DNA of 64,000 nucleotides from positions 49,982,355 to 50,046,354 of the forward strand of contig CM068830.1 of the NCBI GenBank assembly GCA_028554795.2, written 5' to 3'. Source of the DNA: Sinohyriopsis cumingii. Its lineage: Eukaryota; Mollusca; Bivalvia; Unionida; Unionidae. The translations under genes were made by a program, and so were the position numbers. Below, in pieces: positions 15,749-23,050 of this stretch; position 1 is the stretch's first letter, and every line of letters starts with the position of its first letter. The notes beneath the pieces were generated by a model. That model worked only from the letters and a program-made list of their open reading frames with translations. It was not told the origin of the DNA and ran no database searches.

Positions 15749-16204
15749 CTAAATCCTCTTTGGTCTGACACAAGAAATGTACTCTTTGCACAAACATGGT
15801 TTCACTTCAGTGTCGAATTTAAATCGTTGAGTCACTAATCTACACATTACAATTCGTTCAGAAGTTTCCTCTTTCACTAAGTTGACATTGTGTTCAAGAT
15901 GTTGGTAATTCGTTAACTCTTCCTCTGGAATTCGATGCAGTACGTTTACAATGATGTAGGTAGAATCGTCCATACCAAACCAATCCTTTTTAAAACTAGA
16001 GGATCGTTGATCAATGTCTGTCCGATGGAACACTTTCAATTGAATCAATCCTTGTATAGTCTTCAGGTACCAGTGGTTCAAACACCGGTGACGTAACGGA
16101 TGCAATTGTTCTTTACGTTTCACTTGTATTTTGACCTTCTCTCGGTAAATGCGTTCTCTCAACTCCACAGGCAAAGCACGAATGTTCTCTTGTAAAGTAT
16201 CCAT
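15749..16204 (-). CDS. F-box-like protein, upstream paralog
   Basis: A 151-aa protein from the ATG at 16202-16204. The N-terminus shows the same F-box-like LPVELRERIY core as the next gene and nearly the same DNA over about 110 bp (16091-16204 against 15623-15736). The C-terminal 100 residues have diverged and keep only scattered matches (NHWYL, then an EE(T)SER/KR segment and an RF-F-T motif). No transmembrane segment or signal peptide. It lies 31 nt downstream of the BIR gene. A tandem duplicate with a fixed head and a variable body is the pattern of substrate adaptors. Function inferred only. Confidence 0.6.
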   Translation of the reverse strand: MDTLQENIRALPVELRERIYREKVKIQVKRKEQLHPLRHRCLNHWYLKTIQGLIQLKVFHRTDIDQRSSSFKKDWFGMDDSTYIIVNVLHRIPEEELTNYQHLEHNVNLVKEETSERIVMCRLVTQRFKFDTEVKPCLCKEYISCVRPKRI

Positions 16205-16235
16205 GAACAGATTATTATTATGGTAAGAAGTTACT

Positions 16236-16973
16236 TCAATGTCTCGGTCCCACTAAGGGTAAGTAATGACAATTCGGTGACCATCGAGCATGTTCTACGT
16301 AGGCCGAATCTTGCGGTTCCCAGTGGTGAAGTGTCACATCGCAACTGAAGCACCTGACTTTATCTCCTTCGCCCAAGTAGAAAAATCCGGCTCTGGCTAA
16401 TTCTTCGGGGGTCGGTCCTCCCAGATACTTTGGCCATTTTCCTTTGAACGATTGAAGACGATTTTCAAAGTCGCAGTATTCCGACAAACGCACAGGAAAC
16501 GAATATTCGTTTTTCACAGGTTCGTTTCGATGAGGGTTGAGTGACATGGGTAGGAGTTTGCTCAAGGCTGGATGACATCCGTAGGGGGGTAGACGTGAAG
16601 GTGAACATTCCCCTTTAAACCCGGTAAAATGTCTAAGAGGACGAGCGGCATCACTTTCGCATCCCTCAGGTTTGACACGCACAGCATCACTTTCCATGAC
16701 AGGGGCAGTGAGAACAAAGTTCCCATGATGCTTTACGGCATCGCTCAGGTCACAACGTACAGCATCGTATCCATCGCAAGGCTCACAATCGCACTCGTCT
16801 GCAAACTCCGTTACGCAATTACAATGGTAACCACATGGACAATCGCAGTTTCCTTCTGGACATTTTCCGTCGCAATGCCTGGGTCTTATCCATCCAGTAT
16901 TAGTCACACTAGAGGAAGATACAACTTTTTTACAATCCCCAAACTGGAACGATGTCTCTTTCAAAGTATTCAT
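16236..16973 (-). CDS. BIR-domain protein (IAP-like) with Cys-rich N-terminus
   Basis: A 245-aa protein from the ATG at 16971-16973. Residues about 168-237 form one BIR domain: RLQSFKGKWP, then ELARAGFFYLGEGDKVRCFSC, with zinc ligands C208, C211, H228 and C235 in the exact CX2CX16HX6C spacing, and a conserved HARW-P-C end. No RING or CARD follows. Residues 34-66 are very rich in Cys (C-x3-C-x4-C-x-C-x-C patterns) and may be a separate metal-binding region. BIR proteins of insect DNA viruses and cells block caspases or regulate ubiquitin; here a role against host cell death is inferred. A strong TATA box lies within the end of the polymerase gene. Confidence 0.85.
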   Translation of the reverse strand: MNTLKETSFQFGDCKKVVSSSSVTNTGWIRPRHCDGKCPEGNCDCPCGYHCNCVTEFADECDCEPCDGYDAVRCDLSDAVKHHGNFVLTAPVMESDAVRVKPEGCESDAARPLRHFTGFKGECSPSRLPPYGCHPALSKLLPMSLNPHRNEPVKNEYSFPVRLSEYCDFENRLQSFKGKWPKYLGGPTPEELARAGFFYLGEGDKVRCFSCDVTLHHWEPQDSAYVEHARWSPNCHYLPLVGPRH

Positions 16974-17005
16974 CTTGTTCGCTCGGTCTTGGTAGTCCCA
17001 ATGAA

Positions 17006-20000
17006 CTATCGATCTTGCCTAGGGTTCCTTTTTATATACAGACCAATACTGACGTGACCGTACGGTAAGGTGAAATGATTGGGAAGTCGCACTCGCTTCT
17101 GGTACACGATTTGATAAACTTTTTCCAAAGGTCGACTGACGATGTGGTGAGTGGGTAAACGTACAATCTTGTTCGGTTGGTAAGTGGTCACTTTAAAGTT
17201 TCCATCCTCTTCCGATTGCAAGGCTTCTTTCAATACCCCAAAGTTGACCACTCGACTGGTACGATGATTCAGAGTCAGTCCTTTCACTTTGCACGTCGTG
17301 TGCACTTCTCCTTGTTTGTCACGGTATTCGTAGCCGTAATTTTTGGGACCGCCACTGACGAAACTTAGAATCTTGTCGTCGGGATGCTCGTCTGTCCAGG
17401 CTCCTAAACGGTCTCCTTCGATGTCAGGGTGATGTTGAATCGGGTGATGGATGTAAATGCAACTGTCCGTGTCAAAGTACAGGACGCGTTCTTCTAACAG
17501 TTCTAAAGCTTCGTACAATTTTAAGCGAGCATGGGCTGTCACGTAATCCGCAATGATGACATTTCCAAAGGGGTCGTCTTGTACAAAGTCCAGATCTTCT
17601 TCGTAATTGACTAAGATCAAATCCTCGCGAACGACGTCCACGTGTTTCATGAATTTGGTCTTGTCGTGAATCATCTGAAAGTAGCGGGAAGGTTCTGTCA
17701 AATATTCCGTCTTGGATAAACACGGGCGTTGTGCCATTTTACCCCACAAGCAATTTAACATCACTTTGGCAAACGATCGCCTGCCTTCGTTTTTCTCGAT
17801 GTGGTCTAAAGTGATGCCTTCTTGTTCGTAATATTTCTCTTTGAATTGTATTTGGTCTTCGGGAGTGTGACACCAGGAAGGATAGCCGCTGGCTTCTTGC
17901 TTCAGTTTCAAAAAGGCATCCACGTAGTCGGCGAAAATGCCTTTCTGAGTAGGGTCACCCTTGTGGTAATGTTGTGTCTTGGGAAAGTGGCAAATTTCGT
18001 ATACTTCTAACAGTTGGTATCCCATGTCCAGAGCTTTGAACAATTCTACGCTGACCCAGGTTCCCGTCAAGGCCCGTTCTTCCTGGCTGTGCTGACAAGG
18101 TTGGTCTTGGTTGCACGTTTCGGCACAAGTACGGCACAAGGGAAACATCAGTTTGCCTTGACAATGGTGAGGTAAGACGGGATGGTATAGGTTCGTGGGA
18201 GGCAAAACTTTGCACTTGATCAAGCCTTCGTATTGTCGAATGTTTTTCAGGTCGATGTGTTCCGTCAGCAATTGCGGGTGCCCTACAGGAAAGCGACAAT
18301 ATTTGCACACGTAGGGATACAGCGAACACACGTCCAAGTATTTGATTTCTTCTCCTTTCTCTTCGTCGGCTTGGTACAGCAAACAGGTGGCATTGGTCCT
18401 TCCTCCGTACAAACTATCCCTCGGGTTCAGCGGGTCCATGAACTGGTAACTTTCCACGAGGCGTTTAAACTCGGGATCGGTTTTCAAACGGTGATCGTAT
18501 TCGTGTTCCCACATTTCCACCACTTGGTATCCTTGCTGTTCTAACTTTAGGCGCCGCTGACAAGTGTCCTGGTACAAGTCTTCCATGGTTCGTTGCAAAA
18601 ACTGATTTTTAGTGCCACGGTCAGGGTAACAGACGGGACATCCGTGAAATAAGCAACCGTTAAACTCGTACACGATCTTGGGGTTTTCTAAGTCCCAGCC
18701 ATCGACCGAATACGTTCCGATGGTCTTTTCGCCCCCTCCGTTGCGAGCATGCTGAATCCACTTGTCTTCCTTGTCACACAAGTAATGTAACCAGCGTAAG
18801 GCTTTGACCGAGTATTGACGTTTGACAAAGTGGGTCGTTTGAGGGCTGATGACAGCCACGGTGTTTTCAGGCATGAATCGTTGGCGGTACACTAAGGAAC
18901 ACGCTTTGGCAATGGTGCAAGCTTCTTTCAAAGGATCGACCCCTCCGTGTTCCATGAACAGTTCTCGAAATTTTCCACAGCAACGCCGTAAAATGTCCAC
19001 GTCGGAACGACAATACTTTAACATTTCTTCCTGAAAGTCGAAAGGGTCCGAGGCGTGAGCCTGGTACCAAGCGTAGAAAGCTTCTCGTTGTTCGGTACGC
19101 ATGTTGTCGGGGTCGTAATAGTGAGCCTCAGGTAAATGGGGTAGAACGGCGTGTTGATTGGCTTCCGTATTGAAAAAGTGTGGAAAGTACCCTTTAGCCA
19201 TTTCTGTCATTCCAAACGTTTTAGGCATTCGACTCAAAGGCATGGCCAAGTAACTCATCGAATCTTTAAACTGTACTTGTCCCACTTGCATGAAAATGAT
19301 TTTGGCTCCGTTCAAAGTCACTTTAGGACGCTCGGTGCCTTGTTCCGTATAGTACCTCAAAAGAAACTGTCCATCGTATCCGGAGAAATTGTGAGCCATC
19401 ACCGTGGCATGACGATGACAATCTCCGTAACGTTCGATATCCTCTTGGCTCCACGTCTTGTCGACGGGGTCTAAGACCCATTGGGCAAAATCGGCTAACG
19501 TGTTTGGCCCCCGAAAGATTTTTTCACGTCCTCCGGGAATCTTGCTGCAGTGAGGGCAATGACTGAAGATAGGTTCTTGAATGCACTTCTCGCACGCTCG
19601 ATGAGCCACGCAGAAATTAGGAATGTGAATGCCGGTCTCTTGCATGCATTCGAAATCGAAAAAGATGAAATTGCCTTTCTTCTTGTGACCGTCCTCTTTC
19701 TCTGGTGGGGGTTGGTATTTTTGCACGTAACATTGGTGTTCCAAGTCCACGATGTGGTGACAAATGTGACATTTTTTCTTTCCTGAACATACGTGTGCCT
19801 TGGTATTATTGGTACGTATGCCTTGTCCACACGTAGGGCACAATCTCAGCAGTTGACAAGCGCATTTCTTCTGTGAACCTTGCGTCTTCAAATGTTGTTG
19901 GTAACAGGTAGGGCTGACAAACGTGCGCAGACAAGTTGAACAAGGCACTGGTTCTTCGCTCAGACAGGGTGGAGAGGCCAAACATCCTGTGCATTTCAAT

Positions 20001-21073
20001 CCGCAATGCTTGTGTTGCTCTCGATTGTTATAACCATGGTCACATTTCTCACAGTAATAACTGTATCCCAGGAATCCAGTGATAGTGGTAATCGTATCGA
20101 AATGGTCATCGTGATAATAGACATGAATGTATTTTCCGTCCTTAAAGTCTTGCCCTCGAAACAACAGAGGTCCACGCACTTCTTGAGGGTGCACTTTCAA
20201 GGTGTATCGTGGAGCTAGGACATCTTGCAATTTTTGCATCTCAGGAATGCCGCAGGGTGTGTCTTTGAGCAGTCCGGCTTGTTGTAACAGGAGTTCTGCT
20301 TCATTTCGTTGTTTGGCTCGGTCGGAACGTTGAATAGTGTCCCAGGTTCTTTTCCATTCTACCGTGTCGTTCTTGTTGGCATAGGTTCGTCCCACCACGA
20401 TGGCACGGGCTAAGCACATCTGGTCATGAGGGTTGTCAATTCGGACGAGACTTGTTTTGGTGTTGCGAAGGTCGTCCACCAATAACATCTTTTTGTGTCC
20501 TGTCCCTTGAGGAGGAGAGACGTGGGTCATGTCCAGTGTGGCTTTACCATCGGTGATGTCAAACTGATCATTAGATTGTTGCACGTGTTGAATCTTGTCC
20601 ATGACTTTGGAAGCGGTCAATTCTGCAGGGGTGCTAAACTCGATCCAAACAGGGGATTTCAAACCGTCGTGTTGTATGGAAAGTCTCAAGCGATCGTCTT
20701 CTTTGGGTTGACATTGTCGCTTAAGTGCAGTGAGCAGAGAATCCCACACTCCGGTGATGAACCCTTCTGCTTTCTCTAACGGCACTTCGGACTTGAAATC
20801 TTTAAACTCCACCGTGTATTTGTAAGCCGTGGTTCTAAATTTTCTAGAGGAGCGCTTTTCCGTCTCTCGAATGGAATAGTATTTTTCAGGATTAACTAAG
20901 GGTGGTGAACTTGGTTTAGAGGTTTCAAATTCTGGTTCACTCATGTCCTCTTCAAAATCACTGGCATGAATTTGTGCCAAGATTTCAGCCCTGGTACGAG
21001 GCGATAGATCACGTTTCTGCCTCTTACTTCTTTCTTCTTCTTCTTTCTTCTCGAATGAATGGGATCGTTTCAT
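17006..21073 (-). CDS. POLB: Protein-primed family B DNA polymerase (pPolB)
   Basis: A 1355-aa replicative polymerase. The proofreading exonuclease shows Exo I FFDFEC (D473, E475), Exo II HNFSGYDGQF (561-570) and Exo III YCRSDVD (687-693). The polymerase motifs are A, DVCSLYP (914-920); B, KVMLNCLWGK (1103-1112); and C, FDTDS (1200-1204). The long insert between A and B fits the TPR regions of protein-primed enzymes. Residues 340-450 hold a dense Cys/His cluster (several CxxC pairs), likely zinc-binding. Residues 200-325 (DQMCLARAIV, then a late YYHDDH) form a conserved Polinton N-terminal domain, possibly of papain or OTU fold (uncertain). The frame is fully open. It is divergent from the zinc-knuckle gene, 134 nt apart. 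Confidence 0.97.
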   Translation of the reverse strand: MKRSHSFEKKEEEERSKRQKRDLSPRTRAEILAQIHASDFEEDMSEPEFETSKPSSPPLVNPEKYYSIRETEKRSSRKFRTTAYKYTVEFKDFKSEVPLEKAEGFITGVWDSLLTALKRQCQPKEDDRLRLSIQHDGLKSPVWIEFSTPAELTASKVMDKIQHVQQSNDQFDITDGKATLDMTHVSPPQGTGHKKMLLVDDLRNTKTSLVRIDNPHDQMCLARAIVVGRTYANKNDTVEWKRTWDTIQRSDRAKQRNEAELLLQQAGLLKDTPCGIPEMQKLQDVLAPRYTLKVHPQEVRGPLLFRGQDFKDGKYIHVYYHDDHFDTITTITGFLGYSYYCEKCDHGYNNREQHKHCGLKCTGCLASPPCLSEEPVPCSTCLRTFVSPTCYQQHLKTQGSQKKCACQLLRLCPTCGQGIRTNNTKAHVCSGKKKCHICHHIVDLEHQCYVQKYQPPPEKEDGHKKKGNFIFFDFECMQETGIHIPNFCVAHRACEKCIQEPIFSHCPHCSKIPGGREKIFRGPNTLADFAQWVLDPVDKTWSQEDIERYGDCHRHATVMAHNFSGYDGQFLLRYYTEQGTERPKVTLNGAKIIFMQVGQVQFKDSMSYLAMPLSRMPKTFGMTEMAKGYFPHFFNTEANQHAVLPHLPEAHYYDPDNMRTEQREAFYAWYQAHASDPFDFQEEMLKYCRSDVDILRRCCGKFRELFMEHGGVDPLKEACTIAKACSLVYRQRFMPENTVAVISPQTTHFVKRQYSVKALRWLHYLCDKEDKWIQHARNGGGEKTIGTYSVDGWDLENPKIVYEFNGCLFHGCPVCYPDRGTKNQFLQRTMEDLYQDTCQRRLKLEQQGYQVVEMWEHEYDHRLKTDPEFKRLVESYQFMDPLNPRDSLYGGRTNATCLLYQADEEKGEEIKYLDVCSLYPYVCKYCRFPVGHPQLLTEHIDLKNIRQYEGLIKCKVLPPTNLYHPVLPHHCQGKLMFPLCRTCAETCNQDQPCQHSQEERALTGTWVSVELFKALDMGYQLLEVYEICHFPKTQHYHKGDPTQKGIFADYVDAFLKLKQEASGYPSWCHTPEDQIQFKEKYYEQEGITLDHIEKNEGRRSFAKVMLNCLWGKMAQRPCLSKTEYLTEPSRYFQMIHDKTKFMKHVDVVREDLILVNYEEDLDFVQDDPFGNVIIADYVTAHARLKLYEALELLEERVLYFDTDSCIYIHHPIQHHPDIEGDRLGAWTDEHPDDKILSFVSGGPKNYGYEYRDKQGEVHTTCKVKGLTLNHRTSRVVNFGVLKEALQSEEDGNFKVTTYQPNKIVRLPTHHIVSRPLEKVYQIVYQKRVRLPNHFTLPYGHVSIGLYIKRNPRQDR
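17029..17038 (-). promoter_or_regulatory. TATA box inside the polymerase 3' coding end
   Basis: TATATAAAAA on the minus strand overlaps polymerase codons for Y-I-K, about 55 nt before the BIR gene ATG. Confidence 0.65.
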
Positions 21074-21120
21074 CTTGAAAGCAAAAAGTCAAATGACTCA
21101 AGTTCAAACACCATAAGCTA

Positions 21121-21153
21121 CTTTATAGTCATAGCAGACCAGCGTATATAAAA
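21121..21153. promoter_or_regulatory. Bidirectional promoter: polymerase (-) and zinc-knuckle gene (+)
   Basis: A minus-strand TATAAAG (21121-21127) lies 48 nt before the polymerase ATG. A plus-strand TATATAAAAG (21145-21154) lies about 55 nt before the ATG at 21208. The two start sites are only 134 nt apart, so the genes are probably co-regulated. Confidence 0.65.
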
Positions 21154-21207
21154 GGGTGTGTGTCTTGTCCTTTCACTATTCATTTCACTCTCAAGCCGAG
21201 CACAACG

Positions 21208-21678
21208 ATGGAAGAGACTAACCAGATGGAACGTTTCGTCAGAGCTTTGCGAGGGGTCATTAGAAAATTCTCTTCAGACCAGCCTACGGACTACTCTCCT
21301 TCCTTTAGAGATAAAAGTCAAGATACTTGCTATATCTGTCAGAAGAAAGGGCATTGGTCTTCAGAGTGTCCAGACCGTGAAAAAAGAACAAAAACAGGGA
21401 CTAAAAAAGACAAAAGTCAAGATACCTGTTATTATTGTAAAGAAAAAGGACATTGGTCTCCAGATTGCCCAAAAAAGAAACAAGAGGAGTCAGAAGAAAA
21501 GAAGGATTCTTCAGAAGAAGAGAGGAATTCTTCAGAGGAAGAGAGGGATTCTTCTGAGGAAGAAAGAAGACAGGTGAAGAAAAAGAAACAGGAGAAAAAA
21601 AGAAGAAGGGAAGAAAGCGAGGAGGAAGAAGAGGAAAAGAGTGTGACGGTGAAGAAATTCAAAAAACAGAGAGACTAA
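21208..21678 (+). CDS. Zinc-knuckle (CCHC) protein with acidic Ser/Glu tail
   Basis: A 156-aa protein from the ATG at 21208-21210; the upstream open frame starts at a GTG. Two retroviral nucleocapsid-type knuckles are visible, C41-C44-H49-C54 (CYICQKKGHWSSEC) and C74-C77-H82-C87 (CYYCKEKGHWSPDC), both CX2CX4HX4C. They are preceded by a short helix and by repeated DKSQDT. The tail alternates SSEEER repeats, good casein kinase 2 targets, with KKRRR basic blocks that could act as nuclear localisation signals. It likely binds single-stranded nucleic acid; a role in replication or regulation is inferred from the shared promoter with the polymerase. AATAAA lies 87 nt after the stop. Confidence 0.8.
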   Translation: MEETNQMERFVRALRGVIRKFSSDQPTDYSPSFRDKSQDTCYICQKKGHWSSECPDREKRTKTGTKKDKSQDTCYYCKEKGHWSPDCPKKKQEESEEKKDSSEEERNSSEEERDSSEEERRQVKKKKQEKKRRREESEEEEEEKSVTVKKFKKQRD

Positions 21679-21764
21679 ACAAGGAGAAAAGAAGAAATCA
21701 ATGAACTTTTTATTAAAGTGTTGTGTTGTGAATTGTGAATTGGATTGTAAAAAATGGAGAAAAG

Positions 21765-21770
21765 AATAAA
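21765..21770 (+). terminator. Poly(A) signal AATAAA of the zinc-knuckle gene
   Basis: AATAAA on the plus strand 87 nt after the stop; no histone-type stem-loop lies between them. Confidence 0.55.
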
Positions 21771-21905
21771 TGAATGATATAAGGTAAGAGTCTTTGAGTT
21801 TTGATTTTAAAATAAGAAGCTACACTCACGCACTCATACATAGACACGTACTATAAGGGTAAAATGGGTGGGGTTTATTTCTGAGTTATTGGCAAATTGA
21901 AATTG

Positions 21906-21950
21906 TATTTCTTTTCGAGAAATGTGGGTGGCCCTGAAAAGGGCCTTTTT
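21906..21950 (-). terminator. Histone-type 3' stem-loop and HDE, gene D
   Basis: Minus strand: AAAAAA, stem-loop GGCCCTTTTCAGGGCC (21930-21945), ACCCA, CATTTCTCG, then AAAAGAAAT. This is the best match of the five to the histone layout, with perfect 6-bp stem, TTTC loop, exact ACCCA and HDE about 14 nt downstream. The stem-loop starts 28 nt after the stop of the 21973-22539 gene. Confidence 0.8.
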
Positions 21951-21972
21951 TCTTTATGGTGCAGGGGTGAGT

Positions 21973-22539
21973 TTAAGCAATCAATTTTAACTGCCTTAAG
22001 CCTTTGCCACGGCCAAGGCCTACTTCTGGACTGCGTAATGATGATAATGATTGGGTTGAAATCACTAAGGGTGGTACGGTAGGCTTAGTCACAGGGTTGA
22101 CGTGTTTAGCTCGGGAAGGTCGTATTCTCTTCGGTCGTGATAAAGAAGTCTGATACATTTGTTTCAGACTTCTTAACTCCGCTAAAATGTCCAACAGTAC
22201 CGTGACCGTTTGATTTTCACCCTCTTGTTTCTTTGCTGCTACTTCTTCTTGCTGTTGTTTTTTTCTTACCTCTTCTTCTTGTTGCTGTTGCTGTAAGAGA
22301 AAAGCCTGTTCCGCTTCCTTTTGTCGTTGCATAAATTTCTCCAATTCTTCTTTCTGTCTCTGTCTAAAATTCTCCACTTGCGGTAATGAAGAAGGTAACG
22401 AAGGTTCCGGAACAAATTCTTGCGAGGAGAGAAAATCGACAAAATCCCAATTCACCTCTTCTGAAAGTAAGTCCGGGTTCCCTTGGGCGGTCTCCCCTGC
22501 TGGTGCACCCCATTGGATCGTTTTCTGAGTTTCCGTCAT
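21973..22539 (-). CDS. Gln/Glu-rich coiled-coil protein, Polinton right-arm gene D
   Basis: A 188-aa protein from the ATG at 22537-22539. Residues 60-115 are a long coiled coil (RQRQKEELEKFMQRQKEAEQ) running into a QQQQQEEE stretch. A second helix (VLLDILAELRSLKQMY) follows, then a basic, Ser/Pro-rich tail ending GLGRGKGLRQLKLIA. No family recognised; the helix plus low-complexity layout recalls left-arm genes A to C. A TATATA box (22588-22596) and a CRE palindrome TGACGTCA (22601-22608) lie upstream, and a histone-type stem-loop lies downstream. It is divergent from gene E with 219 bp between the start codons. Confidence 0.7.
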   Translation of the reverse strand: MTETQKTIQWGAPAGETAQGNPDLLSEEVNWDFVDFLSSQEFVPEPSLPSSLPQVENFRQRQKEELEKFMQRQKEAEQAFLLQQQQQEEEVRKKQQQEEVAAKKQEGENQTVTVLLDILAELRSLKQMYQTSLSRPKRIRPSRAKHVNPVTKPTVPPLVISTQSLSSLRSPEVGLGRGKGLRQLKLIA

Positions 22540-22587
22540 GTTGAATCACTGTCGCATAGATTGACTGCACACAAGCGCTAGCGAATC

Positions 22588-22716
22588 TATATAGACTACG
22601 TGACGTCACAGACTGCTCTCTTCGGATTGGATGCGAGCTGACTGAATTTTGTAACGCGTGTTCGGATTGGTGAATGAACTCAATCCGTTTCAATCCTTTC
22701 TGTCCCTATAAATAAG
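22588..22716. promoter_or_regulatory. Bidirectional promoter of genes D and E with CRE and CCAAT boxes
   Basis: For gene D (minus): CTATATAG (22588-22595) and a perfect CRE/ATF palindrome TGACGTCA (22601-22608). For gene E (plus): TATAAATAAG (22706-22715). Between them two copies of TTCGGATTGG (near 22619 and 22659) contain ATTGG, the reverse of CCAAT. A CCAAT plus TATA divergent arrangement is typical of metazoan core-histone gene pairs, which fits the histone-type 3' ends of both genes. Confidence 0.55.
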
Positions 22717-22758
22717 CGCAGTTCACTGCATTGATTCACCTATTGTAGGAGCCTCAAC

Positions 22759-22989
22759 ATGTGGACCGACGTTGAATCTTCAACCCTTGTGTCAACAATG
22801 ATGTTCAGGACGGACATGCTCATGTATGTCCGATCCAAGTGGACCGTTGTCCACAGGACCAGCAGCAGCCTGTGGATAAGAAGAGTCTATATAGAGAGAC
22901 AAGGTTGCCTCAAGAGGACTCTGATGTACGGCCCTGCTGTAAGACGAAGTTTGAGGACAAGAAGATGTCGCAAATGCCCTTTATGTTAA
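22759..22989 (+). CDS. Short basic protein, Polinton right-arm gene E
   Basis: A 76-aa frame from the ATG at 22759-22761, 44 nt after a TATAAATAAG box. It is rich in Arg, Met and Thr (TMMFRTDMLMYVRSKW) and ends in RTRRCRKCPLC, a possible half metal site. No family recognised. Support for expression is contextual: own TATA box, and a histone-type stem-loop on the same strand 22 nt after the stop (23012-23027). It is the outermost gene on the right and is transcribed toward the terminus, mirroring gene A on the left. A chance frame cannot be excluded. Confidence 0.55.
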   Translation: MWTDVESSTLVSTMMFRTDMLMYVRSKWTVVHRTSSSLWIRRVYIERQGCLKRTLMYGPAVRRSLRTRRCRKCPLC

Positions 22990-23004
22990 GGGCATATTAA
23001 CATA

Positions 23005-23050
23005 AACCAAAGGCCCTTTTCAGGGCCAGCCATATTTCTCGAAAAGAGAT
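23005..23050 (+). terminator. Histone-type 3' stem-loop and HDE, gene E
   Basis: Plus strand: AACCAAA (the canonical histone 5' flank), stem-loop GGCCCTTTTCAGGGCC (23012-23027), AGCCA, ATATTTCTC, then GAAAAGAGA (23041-23049). It lies within the right TIR and is the mirror copy of the one behind gene A. Confidence 0.78.

Noticed and set aside
3513-23027. Stem-loops as simple Rho-independent-type terminators or random palindromes
   Set aside because: Five copies occur at five gene ends in sense orientation with constant loop, flank and HDE spacing; bacterial terminators do not apply in an animal genome. No histone gene is present that could own them.
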